From Globodera rostochiensis (Eukaryota > Nematoda > Chromadorea > Rhabditida > Heteroderidae): DNA of 64,000 nt. The stretch covers positions 1,969,214 to 2,033,213 of the forward strand of contig JAEVLN010000003.1 in NCBI GenBank assembly GCA_018350325.1, read 5' to 3'. Below the pieces are notes generated by a model. The model made no database searches. It was not told the origin of the DNA and saw only the letters and a list, made by a program, of their open reading frames with translations. Below, piece after piece: positions 20,760 to 32,487 of the stretch (position 1 is the stretch's first letter; each line of letters begins with the position of its first letter). The position numbers and the translations under genes were made by a program.

Positions 20760-23668
20760 ATGAAAGTACAGCCCCCCAAAGTTGTTGCTACTGCATGCTC
20801 TTCTCCGCCGCCCCATCCTCCACCCTTTCCCCCCTCCCCCCTCTCTTTCGCCACACGCCTTCGTCTTCTCGTTCTGCAACTGTTCCTGCTACTCCTTACA
20901 CTTCTCTCCTCCCTTCACATCCATTGGCGCCTGTCCCATCTGAACAAAGAGTGCCGCCATCTTCTTGTAGAAACGCCGTCGTCCCCCTCTCTCGCCGTCG
21001 CCGTCTCCGATGCCTTCCAGCGACATCGTTGGAGAAGGAATTTGGTCGATGGGAACGAAACGAACGGAAGGAAGGACATTTGGATGCATTCGATGTCCCG
21101 CATTCAGGTTAATTAGGAGGGAGGAAGGGAATTCACCGTAAATGGAGGAGAGACCGTCAGATGGACGAGCTTCTCGAAAAGTGTCTCCAAATGCATCACT
21201 TTTGTGCCGAAAGTGAGGCGTCCGAGCGGGGAGAGCGCGGGCCGTCGGGCGCCCAAGGCGATGTTGGCAAAGCGGGCCCCGAGGGGCAATCGGGACGAAC
21301 GGGCGAGGTGGGAGAGAGCCAAGCGGCATTTGGACTAACTCCCATTTAGCCAGGCCCTCCGGGGCACCAGGGCCCAACCGGACCCCAAGGGGTAAGTGAG
21401 CGATTTTTAGTCCATTTGTCGATTTCTGTATAATGTCTGTCTCTGTTCATTGTCTTATACTTTACAGAAAGACTAAAAAATATTGATCAAATGTGTTAAG
21501 CCTCCTGGCCGGGATGCGATTTGTCCGGAATGTCCGGTGGAGAAGAATTTTGAGCTTGAGAAGTCAGAAATGTGTCCAAAAGTGGAGAAAATGGCGGTAG
21601 AAACGTGCGAATAAAAAGATTAGGGAATGAATGGCTTTGAAGGAGTGTCCAGTGACCGAAGCAGTGACCCCCTCGGGGGTTTTTGAGGGTTTTGACGCGG
21701 ACGCTGAGCAGAGAGTGGCAGTGCCGCGATTAGTGGCCAAGTTGTTGCCGCTGGTTGTCGAATTTGTGGGTCTTTAATTTGTAAGGGTTACCATTAAAGG
21801 AAATGAACATTTTTAGATGCTGGAGAATGAGGTCGGCATCGGCTTTTTTGGAGAGAGAGAGGGGGGGGGGGTGATTGGTCATTTGGGAGCGGGGTTGGCC
21901 GACATTTGCGCCGCAGCAGACAGCCTTCACAAGCTCATTTGAAAGCCGATTTTAGAATTAAATTGAGTTAATAAAAAGCGTTCGCCGCGTAAATGTCAAA
22001 TTCGCCCTGCAGCGCAAATGTTAAGACACCGGGAGGGGCAAATCGATTGATTGATCCGTTTCAATTCAAAATTCAGACTGAAACCGACGCGTGCCTTCGG
22101 TTCGTTTTCTGATCGCTTCAAATTGAAACTAATTAATCCCTTACGGAATTTGCACGTCAAATAATTTGACCGAGCGACGGTTAGAGGACGAAAGGCTGCG
22201 AATGCCGGCGAGCACTGAGGCCGCTTATATCGAAGGGGCGACCGCCCGTGAGATTTTGCAGGGGACACGGAGCCCCCGGGCCGCCGAATTTGTCAATCAA
22301 TGCGATCAAAAACCCTTTAGAATTATTCAGATTGTTTCCTGGAGGGCGTCGGCAAGCCGATCTTTCACGCCCACGCCAACACTTATTACGGAGCCTGGAT
22401 GCGAGGTCCGTTGTGGGTGCCATGATCCAAATTTTCTTAACAAATTTTGTAAAATAAAAAATTCAAAAATCCCGGCAGCGCTTATGGCACCGCTGGCCGG
22501 GGGGAGGAGACCGAATATCGGATCGGATAATCGAAGCCTTGATGCTAACCCATTTTTTGATCAATTCCAATTCCATTCAATTCAATTATACTTTGTTGCA
22601 GATGCTTATCCCCGCTCGACCGCCGACTTGCACAAGCGTTGGTTGGCCGTCCATTTTGAGGGCGATTCTCTCGCGGAGTTCGCTTCGGAGGCCGAACTTC
22701 GGAGGTTCGTTCATTTTGGGGGGTGTTTAATTTGTTCGGCGGCGGCCGTTGTTTTGTTCAGAGGCCGTCCCTCGCTTAGCCACGCCCTCCCCCATTCTTT
22801 CCGCGGCTCCAATTCCGTTTTCTTCAACGGTTCCTTTTACTTTCACCGTGCGGGCACCCCAATGTTGGCCAAGTTCGAGTTGAATTCCCGTCGTTACGAC
22901 GAAGTACAAATTGCGGAAGGCATTGCTCACAAATACGACGACGTGAGAGGCTTTAAATACGACGAAAAAGAACCATTCAAACCCCACGACCCCCAACGTT
23001 TTGCCCCCGAGGGGTCGGGATAAAGCCTGCTTTAAATGCTTCTTTTTCTCTTTAATGAGTCTGTTTATTATAAAGCCAAAAATTGCGATTTCTTTGCCGG
23101 ATTTGTTTCAGTATCTGTTCAACGCATCCAAAAGCTATTTGGACATTGCCGTGGACGAAAATTCACTTTGGGTACATCGAATTCGGCCATTGGCCCGCCT
23201 GACCTTGCATTTGGACAGGTTATGTTTCGCTTCGAAGATGCCCCCCATTTGAGCGTGGCCAAGATGGACATCAACAATTTGTCCGTCTACAACATGTGGA
23301 ATCTGACGATGGTTCGTCAACTTTAATGCAACACAAAGTCCATCCGCCGCTCCCGCAGATCAATCACACGGACGTCTCCAACGGATTTGTTCTCTGTGGC
23401 GTCTTATATTTGGTGCGCAGTTCAAATGATCTGAAGACGGACATTTCAGTGGCCTTCGACTTCTACCGGGAGCGGTACCGACAGCCGAACATCCGATGGC
23501 TGAACCTTTACGGAAACGCTAACCAAATCGCTTACAATCCGTACGATCGGTCAGTGAATTTGAGGGGGGAGGGATTTAAAGTTTGAAGCATTTGACAGTC
23601 GAATTTACGTGTACGACAACGGATTTCTGCTGACACTGCCGGCCAGAATCAGCTGGAGGGTCAAATGA
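20760..23668 (+). CDS. Collagen-olfactomedin membrane protein (UNC-122/colmedin-like)
   Basis: A type II membrane protein with a membrane segment near residues 40-60 (LLVLQLFLLLLTLLSSL), a short collagen region (about 21220-21400) with Gly-X-Y triplets such as GERGPSGAQGDVGKAGPEG and PGPPGHQGPTGPQG, a CPECPV segment, and a C-terminal olfactomedin domain. The olfactomedin part is distinctive: GKPIFHAHANTYYGAWMRD (from 22350), NSVFFNGSFYFHRAGTP (22812), YLDIAVDENSLWV (23130), NGFVLCGVLYLV (23380), and the tail IYVYDNGFLLTLPARISW with a stop at 23666. UNC-122 acts at the C. elegans neuromuscular junction and in coelomocytes; gliomedin is the vertebrate counterpart. The function here is by analogy. 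The collagen-olfactomedin linker (21600-22250) is not fully resolved. The start is 141 bp after the preceding gene's stop. Confidence 0.85.
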
Positions 23669-25709
23669 TGCCGAAGAAAATGATCCGATGGATCGATTAT
23701 TGTCAAATGGAATTTTGATCAATTTTTTGGATATATTCCTCCCGTCGATCGTATGAAAGAAAAGAAGAATGAATTCGTCTTTCACCGAAATTGCCGCAAA
23801 ATCTCTCCCAATGCGTCCGTGCCAACGTTTATGTTTTGAATGCTTAATGAATGACCCTCCCCCTCTGCCACCAATCATTTACGATGCCATTGCCGGAGGT
23901 CACGCAACCTCCCCCCCTCCTTCCATATAATCCAAAATCCGCTTTGTTTCAAATAGTGCCGATGCCGAGAATGCCCTCAAAAGGATGCAACTCTTTAAAG
24001 ACACCAACAATATACTCATTTTGCAGTAAAGTTCTTTTCCAATGTGCGCCGGTTCATCCTTTTGGCCCATTTGTCACGCCATCAAATCCCTCTCTTTCGC
24101 CCATTCGTCCTCATATTCTGGCGAACAAACATCTGGCCATCCCACCCTTTTACCCCCCCCCCCCGCCCCCCCATTTTCCCCTTTATCCCCCTCCCGTCCA
24201 TCATTTGTCCATTCAACTGCCACCATTCGCATCTTTGCCCAATATTTTGATCATATTTCCTCCATCCATCCGCCGTTTGATGCCTTTTATTTATTCCGCA
24301 AAACGATGGACGGCGATCGGCGGGCGGGTGATCACGCCCAATGCCGCGTTGACCACGGCCCCTCCCCGACACATTAAGCCCATCCGTCGGCAGACTCTGA
24401 CAATGATCCTTCAGGCAATTTTTGATTGTTTTGGTTCTCCCGCCCCCCAAATTCACCGTTTTCATTATTTCGCCCTTCTGCCACTTTCCAAACGCCAAAT
24501 TTTGGTGTTTCCATAAGATGGAAAGTTTTGTTTTGTTTATTCTCTCCCACATTCATTCAGTCTGAGCATTTTGTCATTGCCCCCCCCCCGCCTCCCATCA
24601 CATCATAATCGCTTTTGTCCGCAATTTCCCCCAAATATCCCCCCCCCCACCCCTGATCATTGGAGGCCACTTCACCCCCCCCCCCTAATCCATTCGCACC
24701 TCCCATCACATCGAATCTAACGCATCGTCGCTAAATTGGCCCCTCATTCGGCAGATCTTATCGTCTCCTCACATCGCCATTCGAGTTTAGAGAGTTGGTC
24801 GAGATTGGGGGATAAATCTTCCGAGATCGGCGGTGGGACAGTCCCTCCCCCCCCCCCCCCTCGGGGGCCTTCCAATACCACAAATAATTCATAACCCAGC
24901 CCAAAGACGACGACGCTTTTTTGGAACGCCTTCTGTTCATATCTTTTACTTTTTTGAGTTGATCATCAAATCTTCAATTGATCAATTTAAAATGATGAAA
25001 AAAAGAGCGATTTGTTGAGAGAGTGCAAAATGGATGAGTTGTTGGGGGTGAGGGGAGGGTGGGCATGACGGGAAGAAGGCTCGTCATCGGAGGTCTCAAA
25101 GTTTGGATCAATCAAAACACTGATCATCCCCAAGTTGGGATTATCCACCGCAAAATAATTGGATAATTCAAATTGGGTCAAATCGCCCTGTCCATCGTTT
25201 CATCTGCCGCCCCGCGCCCGGTTCAGCTGTCTTTTCTTCGATTTTGTCTTATCCCCCGCACGGATTGCTGCGGGGGAATGTTTGAGCGCCAAGCCCGTGG
25301 CTTCGGAGAGAATTAATTGCAAAATGTGCGGAAGAATGGGGGGGGGGGGGGTTGGTGTAAGTCAAGTAACAAGAAAGTACACTTTGCTGTGAAGAATACT
25401 CCCCGAAGACCATTCCCCCCAAGGGGCATCCCCCCCCCCACATCAGAGGCTTCTCTCTTCCCCCGTCGGCGGTAGGCGTGTCCTTACCCCCCCCCCCCCC
25501 CCCTCCCCCAACCTCAACCGGGCCCCCCCTCCCGTCCACTCTCTCTCTTCGTCCACTCAGCTTCCCCCCCCCTCTCCTCCCACTCTTCACACAACCAACC
25601 CGCCCGCCCTCCGCGCAATGTCCAACCTTCCATCTCCGTCCGTCTTCATCCCCCCGTTCCCCCTCATCTTCTATCATCAGCATTAGCCTTCTTCCATCCG
25701 TCCAGCAGA
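23669..25709. other. C-rich spacer
   Basis: Presumed 3' UTR of the colmedin-like gene and upstream region of the EVA-1-like gene. Dominated by C runs (24158, 24580, 24645, 24675, 24845, 25490) and T/C-rich sequence. The many proline-rich open frames in it are products of the homopolymers. No exon was supported. Confidence 0.5.
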
Positions 25710-26039
25710 ATGAGAAGCATTTATCCCCCAATTACCGCCATTCCGTTTCTCCTTCTGTTCATCACCATTTTGCCTTGCCCCTGCTCGGTCACTCTCCAGG
25801 AGACCAGCCCCGAACTGCTCGAAGGTGAGTGCGCTTATTCAATTATTCAAAATGGCGGGAACATTTCTCTCCCACGTATTGTAAGAAATTGTTCGGACTG
25901 TCCGACTTCACCATTGTGAGTGAATTTCCTTTCCTTTCGCTTGCTTTTGTCCGTCCGTCCCTTTGCTTTGTTCGTGGCTTCACCCCCAAAATGTTCATTT
26001 TCTTCCCCCCAAGGCCCATTCGCCTTGGCAGCAGATGCG

Positions 26040-26079
<40 letters not shown>

Positions 26080-26830
26080 ACCATTTTTGAGGTCGTTTTC
26101 GCAACAACCTGGACAGGGAGGGATAGGGGGGGGGGAGGGGTGAGGGACAGGGGGGGGGGCTTCCTTCCCCCATAAAATATTCATTTTTGTTGCTCAATTG
26201 GCTGTAAAGACGAAGAAAAAGAGGGAAAAGGATGGACAACAAACAAAAGAGCCTGGGGGGAGGGGGGGGGGGGGGGGTTTGTGTTTTTTGGAACGAATTG
26301 CAAAGGCCCATTTTTGCTGTCTTTTGTACGTTTTGCCACTTTTCCCAATTTTCAATTTCTCCCCAATCAAATCCAATTATTCTCTCCCACCTTCCCCCCC
26401 CCCCCCCCCCCATCGTCAGCTTCGGATATTTTGCGCTTGCTTAATCCGCTTATTTCTCCTTTCGTAGAAACGCAAAGAGTCTTCGGCTGGCACTGCGGGA
26501 CGATGGGATGCCCGGGGGGATGAATGGAATTTGGATTTGTCGGGGGGTGGGCTAATGATGTGAATTTGAGAGGGGGAATGAATGGGCCTCTTGATTGGCT
26601 TTTACCTCTTTGCCCCCCCCCAAATTCCCGTCCGAATGTTCCATTTGAGCGCTTCTGGCGGAGTCCCTTCGACTGAAGCACGTGAAGGCGTGCGAGGGCG
26701 AGCGCGTGACGCTTCACTGTCCGCGCAACACGCACATTTCGCTGCAGACCATCTTCTATGGCCGTTTGGTGCCCAGTCAGGAATTGTGCCCATCGCCCAA
26801 CGACGGAGGACGCGCACAGCAAACGGTGCA

Positions 26831-26864
<34 letters not shown>

Positions 26865-29800
26865 GCACGTCCACCCGTGGAGGACACGAGCTGCGACTTT
26901 GCCGAAGCGCATTCCGTAAGGGAAGGGAGAAAAGTAATTTGAGTAAGTCGCCCGAGGGAATACTGGGCCGAAGAAAGGGCCCGAGGCATTGACAGCAATG
27001 GCAAAATTAATTCAGCCAATGGCAAACTCCCTGAGGAGGAGCCCTTCCTCACGGGCCAATACCGCTAATTTGTTTTTGGAGAGTACTGAAAAGGGAGGGA
27101 TGGAAAGGAGGGGGGGGGGGGGCTTAGAGTGTTTTGGTTGACCATTGGTCATCAAAGGTCAGATAGGAGAGAGAGAGAGTGGGAATTTGGAGAGAACCAG
27201 AGAAAAGCTTTTACGTTTTGAGAGAAGGCCAAATCGTAAATTTAAAGTCAAATCAAACATTGAAAGTTCAGCAGATACATAACTTGCTGCATTTTCCCAC
27301 AATAATTCATTCATTCCCACCCCCCCCCGTCCCCCCCCCCATTCATTCTCTGCTCTTTAAAAGCCTATCGCTTTCCACTAATTGCCCCCCCCCTCTCCAA
27401 TATTTCCGTTACATTTCGACCACTTCCGCCGTTGCCCCCCCCCCTCCAAAACGCTTCACCAACTCTTTCATCGTCCACTTCGTATCATTCATCCATTTCG
27501 AAGGTGCGGGAATTGGAAGGGAAATGGATATTTCTGTCGCTGTCGTTACCCCCGAGGGGCGAATTGCACCGGGGACCGCCGGTGCAATAATAGCGGCAGT
27601 CCGTCCACCAATGCGCCCGCGGGCATTTCCGCTAGCAGCAAAATGAATTTTGCCCATCCCCACCCAACCCATTCGCATTGCCCCCCCTCGCCCACCACAA
27701 TTATCCCCTCCCCCCCCCCCCCCCCCCCCCCTCCCCCCGCATCTCTCTCATCCCAACCCAATGTGCAGCGCCTACGGGGAAGGGAATAAATAAATGCCCC
27801 GAGGAATGAAAGGGCTCTTCTGCGGAGTGGTGAGAGTGAGTGATGAAATCGAGTCAACACTCACAGCAACGAAATTGCCCGGGGGAGGGGGGAATGGCCA
27901 CGGAAGGCAGGGAAAGAAATTGAATGGACAATACCTTTTAGGGATTTGTTGGACACTAATAACTCTGAGCAATGTCCCAAATATGCCACATGGTCCACTC
28001 CAAGTTTCGCAGCCTTCCACCCCCCCCCCTCCCGCCCCCTCCGGGGATTACACAAAAGCGCCGAAAAAAGATAAAGAATGGTTGCGGTGTGGTGGTGCTG
28101 AAGGGTCATTCTTCATATGAACAAATGTTCCTCCCCCCCCCCCATTCTTTCTGAGAGTTCTCCCGCGGGGCCATTTGTCCCTTCCCTTCCCTTTCCCACT
28201 TCTCCCATACTTTCTTTCCCCCGTTTGTTGGCCTTTGGCACAATGATGGATGAATTTGGGGGGGGGGGATGAATTGGGAGGGAGGAGGGGATTGGGGGGG
28301 GATGAATTGGGAGGGAGGGGGGGGATTGGGGGGGGGGGGGAGTGAATGTATGAACAGAAGGACGGACGGACGGACGGACGATCGAATGGATGGCGGAAGA
28401 AAGCATTCATTGGACGACAAATTGCGGATTTGAGAGAAAGAACAAAAGATCGGGGGATGGATTTAGGGGATGTGTGCAGCAGTACATATTTGGTCGGGGT
28501 GGAGGTCAAATTCGAGAATTGGGCAGGGAGGGGGAGGGAGGTAGCAACAGCTGGACAGACATCCGCCCCCCCCCCCGGGGGACGGGGAGTGGGGACAATA
28601 AATATACTCAACCGAATCGGTTAATCCCCCAAAGCCATCTCAGAAGCTCAGACAAATTGTCCATCGTTTGACAACGGTTAAATGACCGATTGGTGTTGGC
28701 TGGCAAATTGGCCATTTGCTTGATGATTGATGTGATTGGAGGGGAGGGAATGGGAAGGGGGCCTTCTGATCTGATCAGAAAGTGGGGGGGGGGCAATTGT
28801 TTTGGGGGTAACAAATGTTGAGGTAATTGTGGAAGTGAAGTAAGAAGAAGTGATCAATGCCGTATGTAAATAAAATGGGAGATAATTTATGTCCGTTTTC
28901 AGCGCGTCCAGGAACTGTGCAGGAACAAGAAAAAGTGCCGTCTTTTGGTTCGACCCGAATTTTTTGGTGATCGGGATCCGTGCCCGGGCACCAGCAAATA
29001 CCTCCAGATCGGTTACAAATGTTCGCCCAGTTAGTTCGACATTTTGACTCGAATGAGTGCCTTTGTTTGTTCAGTAAAATTCGAAGACCAAAACTTTTGT
29101 GAGGGCCAACAAACGCAGTTGGGATGCAAACCGGGCCGCAGACTGTCCATTTATTCGGCCAATTACGGGAGGACGACGAATGGACAGGCAATGCACTGCA
29201 GCACAACAAAACGCCAACAAAACGACGACGAGCAGAAGAAGAACGGGGAGACGGACGACGACGACGGCGACGACGGGGAGGGAAAACTTGTCAGAGAAGG
29301 TCGGCTGGCATAATGGGGGGGGGGACCCTTTGGATTCGCCCATTCATCCAACAATTCGTTTTGCCTTCCCTTTCCTTCATTCATTCCTCTTCCATTCACA
29401 TTTATCCACACTTTCGCACCCTTTTGGCAATGGTCAACAGTGGAAGGGAAGAGAAAGGAAGTGGAACGGCCAACCCCGCTGATTAAGCGGGGGGGGGGGG
29501 GGCTGCTTGTTTGGCATTTGCGTTTCGGCCTCAGCCACTCTTTCCATTCCTTTTACTCCTTTCCCTCTCTTCTCCCTCTTCTTCTTCCTTTTCTCTCTTT
29601 CTCTCCTTCTTCCCCTTCCGAATGGCCATTTGCGCCAAAATGGCCTGGTTCACCCCAATGAGGGCCAAAGCTAATTGTAAATGTGCCAATTCCTTTTCGT
29701 GGGTGTTGAGAAGGCTGAATCACTCACTCACTCTCAGCGTCTTCATTCCTTTTCCCTCGTCTGATAATTGGCCTAATTGGGAGGGGTCTGTCTGGCTGGA

Positions 29801-32133
29801 AGAAACACTTAACGAACGATGAGAGGGGGGGGGGGGGGGGGGGGGGGGGGGGATGAATTCTGTAATTTGAAGAAAAGAGGAATTATGTTTTCCAAATCGA
29901 ATTTGGACTTTTGAAAAGAAATACATTTCGAAGAATCATTCAAAGCAATGCTTTCTTCCCTCCCTCTCTTCTCATTTTCACAATTTTTCCAAAACTTCCC
30001 ATCCGATGGAAATAAGCGGGGAATGAATGGACGGACCAATTCTTCCAAGGAAGAATGAATGAATGAATGAGTGAATGGCGGCGGCATTCGCTCAAAAGGA
30101 AACGCCGCCATCGTCCGTCTCAATAAAATGGCGATTAAATCGACGAGGGAAATTGGGGAGGGGGCGAAAGGCGCGAAAAGGGGGGGGGGGGGGGGGGGAA
30201 GTGGGGACAATAATGGAGGGGGGGGGGGGGAAGTGGGGCAATAATGGAGGGGGGGGGGGGGGGAAGTGGGGACAATAATGGAGGGGGGGGGGGGGGGGGA
30301 AGTGGGGACAATAATGGAGGGGGGGGGGGGGAAGTGGGGACAATAATGGAGGGGGGGGGGGGAAGTGGGGACAATAATGGAGGGGGGGGGGGAGGGGGGG
30401 AGGGGGGGGGGGGGAGGGATCGGGGATCGGAAGATGGGGCGGAATAGCGGACAAAAGCAAACGACAAAAAGAAAATATAATAAATTGTAGTGACAGCACA
30501 GCTGGGCTCAGGAAACAATTTGGGACTTGCACTCCAATTTCTCATTCCCTCTCAAAAATACGAGCAGAGTCAGATCTAGACTTAGTGGATCTCGAAAAAC
30601 GAAAGGTGCACGAGAGTCTCTGTCCCAAGTCTGTCTCGGCGAATTACGTTCAAGATTCTCGGGGCTCGTCTCTGTCTCCAAGTCCGTCTCCAACTTACAT
30701 TCCAATCAGATTGCGTGTCGGACGTGCTGCCTCAGCTCGTCCGTCGCTGCCACGCACAGCCGTCGTGCTCTTTGCCGGTGGATGACCGTTTCCTGGGCAG
30801 TCCGTGTCCCGTGGGCGTGTCCAAGTACCTCTCCGTCATTTTCGTCTGCGTCAATGAGGAGGTGTTCAGCGAGGCGGCACTCCGAGGCCGCCTGGAGAAA
30901 ATGGCGGAGTTGGAGAAGGTCATTTTGCCGTGCCGAAATGTGTCCGACCGCGCATTTAGGAACTGAACAAACTCCGCCACAACAACCGTTCTGCCCCCCC
31001 ACAGCGTCAAAGCCATGCGACTCCGTCCGCACGTCACTTCCATCATCCGCTGATGCTAAGGCATCCGATGAGCGGCGAGGAATGGGAGGGCGAAGAGGAG
31101 GACAGGGAAAGTGTGGACTACGGCATTGAGGAAGAGGAGGCGGCGGAAGCAAAAGGGAAGAGGGAGGAGGCGGAAGAGCGCCGGAAGGGCGTCCCGAAGA
31201 GGGCATCGTCGGAAGCCAACAAATCTTTTTGGCAAATGCTTCTGAACCATCTCAACGGTAAGCGTCTGCCTCCCCCCCCCCCCAAATTTCTTCCATTTTT
31301 ACCTTTCTTTAAGCGGAAGGCACGGACCACGCGCTGTTTGTCGGCCTCCTCCTCCTCTCTCTGGTCGTCATCCTCGCGCTTTCTCTGTGTGTGCTCATTT
31401 TGTGCCAACATCGCCTCAGGGAACGCGCGAAACGGCACAATGAGCGGCAAAATCGCCGCAGGACACTCGATCAGGAGTTCCAACGACAAAATTCCGTGTT
31501 GGCTGCGAGTGGCGGCAAAAGGGCAGGGAAAGAGAAGGGGCCGAGGGGCGCCAAGTGCGAATTGGGCTTTCTCCTCTCCGCGGCAGAGAGCAGCAACGCG
31601 AGTCCGGGCAAGTCACCCACCAACCTACCTGAAAGTTACACAAACCGAGCTGACCAACTCGTTCAGTGTACGTCGACTCGTCGGACGGAAGCAATCACCG
31701 GCTGCTGGACGCCGCCGCCTTTGCCCCTCCACTTCCACCGCCACTGACCTCGGCAGGTAATAGCATGGCATGGCATGGTTTGGTTTTATCCCAATCAGCC
31801 CATCTTTATCGACACAAAAAGGCCAAAAACCACACTCAGCGGGTTGAAACTCTCTGATCGAAATTCGTTTCTTTGACAGCAGACATTTACCACGAGTGCT
31901 ATTTGCCCTGCGGAAGTTTTTCCAGCGGTGGCGGTGGCTATTATGGCCGATTCGACGAACAACAGCAGCGGTTGGGCACGGCACAAAGTGGGCAGTCGTC
32001 GGCAAGGAAAGTGTCGTCGACTCAGCTGATCAACGGGAAGTGCGCTGCGGTCACACGTTGGGAAATGAATAATTTGTCTGATCAAGCCCTGGGGATGCTC
32101 GATCGGTCTTTAACTAAAGATCTGTTCCGGTGA
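25710..32133 (+). CDS. EVA-1-like receptor with SUEL lectin domains
   Basis: Start at 25710 gives a signal peptide (FLLLFITILPCPCSV); exon 1 ends 25824 and exon 2 begins 26650. The first galactose-binding (SUEL) domain reads ACEGERVTLHC ... HISLQTIFYGR (26690) and continues at 28900 with VQELCRNKKKCRLLV and DPCPGTSKYLQIGYKC. The second starts NFCEGQQTQLGC (29100) and continues at 30705 with QLVRRCHAQPSCSLPV and PCPVGVSKYLSVIFVCV. Then come a Glu-rich linker (31080-31200), one membrane helix (FVGLLLLSLVVILALSLCVLILC, 31335-31405; basic stop-transfer HRLRERAKRH) and a cytoplasmic tail ending near 32133. EVA-1 is a SLT-1/netrin-pathway co-receptor in C. elegans axon guidance. Each lectin domain here carries a low-complexity insertion: a serine repeat (26833-26862) and an Asp/Glu/Lys stretch (29220-29285). 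Introns are long and G/C-homopolymer-rich. AATAAA at 32303. Confidence 0.87.
26040..26079 (+). repeat. Forty-base poly-C run
   Basis: An uninterrupted run of C in the first intron of the EVA-1-like gene, the longest homopolymer in the window. Its length may be a consensus artefact. Confidence 0.8.
30180..30420 (+). repeat. Minisatellite of poly-G plus AAGTGGGGACAATAATGGA
   Basis: Six copies of AAGTGGGG(A)CAATAATGGA are separated by G runs of 12-18 bases, giving a unit of about 31 bases. It lies in the EVA-1-like intron between the exons ending about 29300 and starting about 30708. Unit length varies with the G run. Confidence 0.85.
30560..30700 (+). repeat. GTCTC-rich degenerate repeat
   Basis: Contains GAGAGTCTC, GTCTGTCTCGG, GGGCTCGTCTCTGTCTCC and TCCGTCTCC in irregular spacing just before an EVA-1-like exon. 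The same flavour of sequence is seen in the ELP1 intron at 12370-12520. Confidence 0.45.
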
Positions 32134-32475
32134 AACGAAATGAAATTGTAAATCGATGGTCCTTTCATGTCGGGGAGACCGACCGTTTGACAAATTGGCC
32201 CAAACCTTTGCGATCTCACCGCATTTATCAATTCTCTTTAATATTTCCCGCCCTAATTACCCTCCAATCGAATTTTAATTATAAATTTGTTTTTATCCGG
32301 CGAATAAATTTCTATTTTATGCATAAATTTAATTATCACATGGCGAAGTTGGCCAATATAAGCAATGAGAGAGCGGACAGAGATTTTTTTTCAAAGGTTT
32401 GGCCGAGAATTCCCCTCAGGTGACGGCTTTCCATAAGAATTCCCCTCAGACGACGGCTTTCCATGAGAATTCCCC
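32134..32475. other. Shared 3' region of two convergent genes
   Basis: AT-rich; carries the AATAAA (32303-32308) of the EVA-1-like gene and the 30-bp repeats below the CAS-like stop. No gene. Confidence 0.6.
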
Positions 32476-32487
32476 TCAGGCGACGGC
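32406..32487 (+). repeat. 30-bp direct repeat in three copies at the 3' end of the CAS-like gene
   Basis: GAATTCCCCTCAG(A/G)(C/T)GACGGC recurs at exact 30-base spacing (GAATTC at 32407, 32437, 32467). The stop codon of the minus-strand CAS-like gene (32476-32478) lies in one copy; the other two are downstream of it. Confidence 0.85.

Noticed and set aside
30092..30545. Proline-rich or glycine-rich proteins in G/C runs (also at 16000-16500, 17525-18065, 25249-26467, 28048-28611, 38029-38767, 41152-41873, 43507-44302)
   Set aside because: Products of homopolymer DNA, which has no stops in any frame; not supported as exons.
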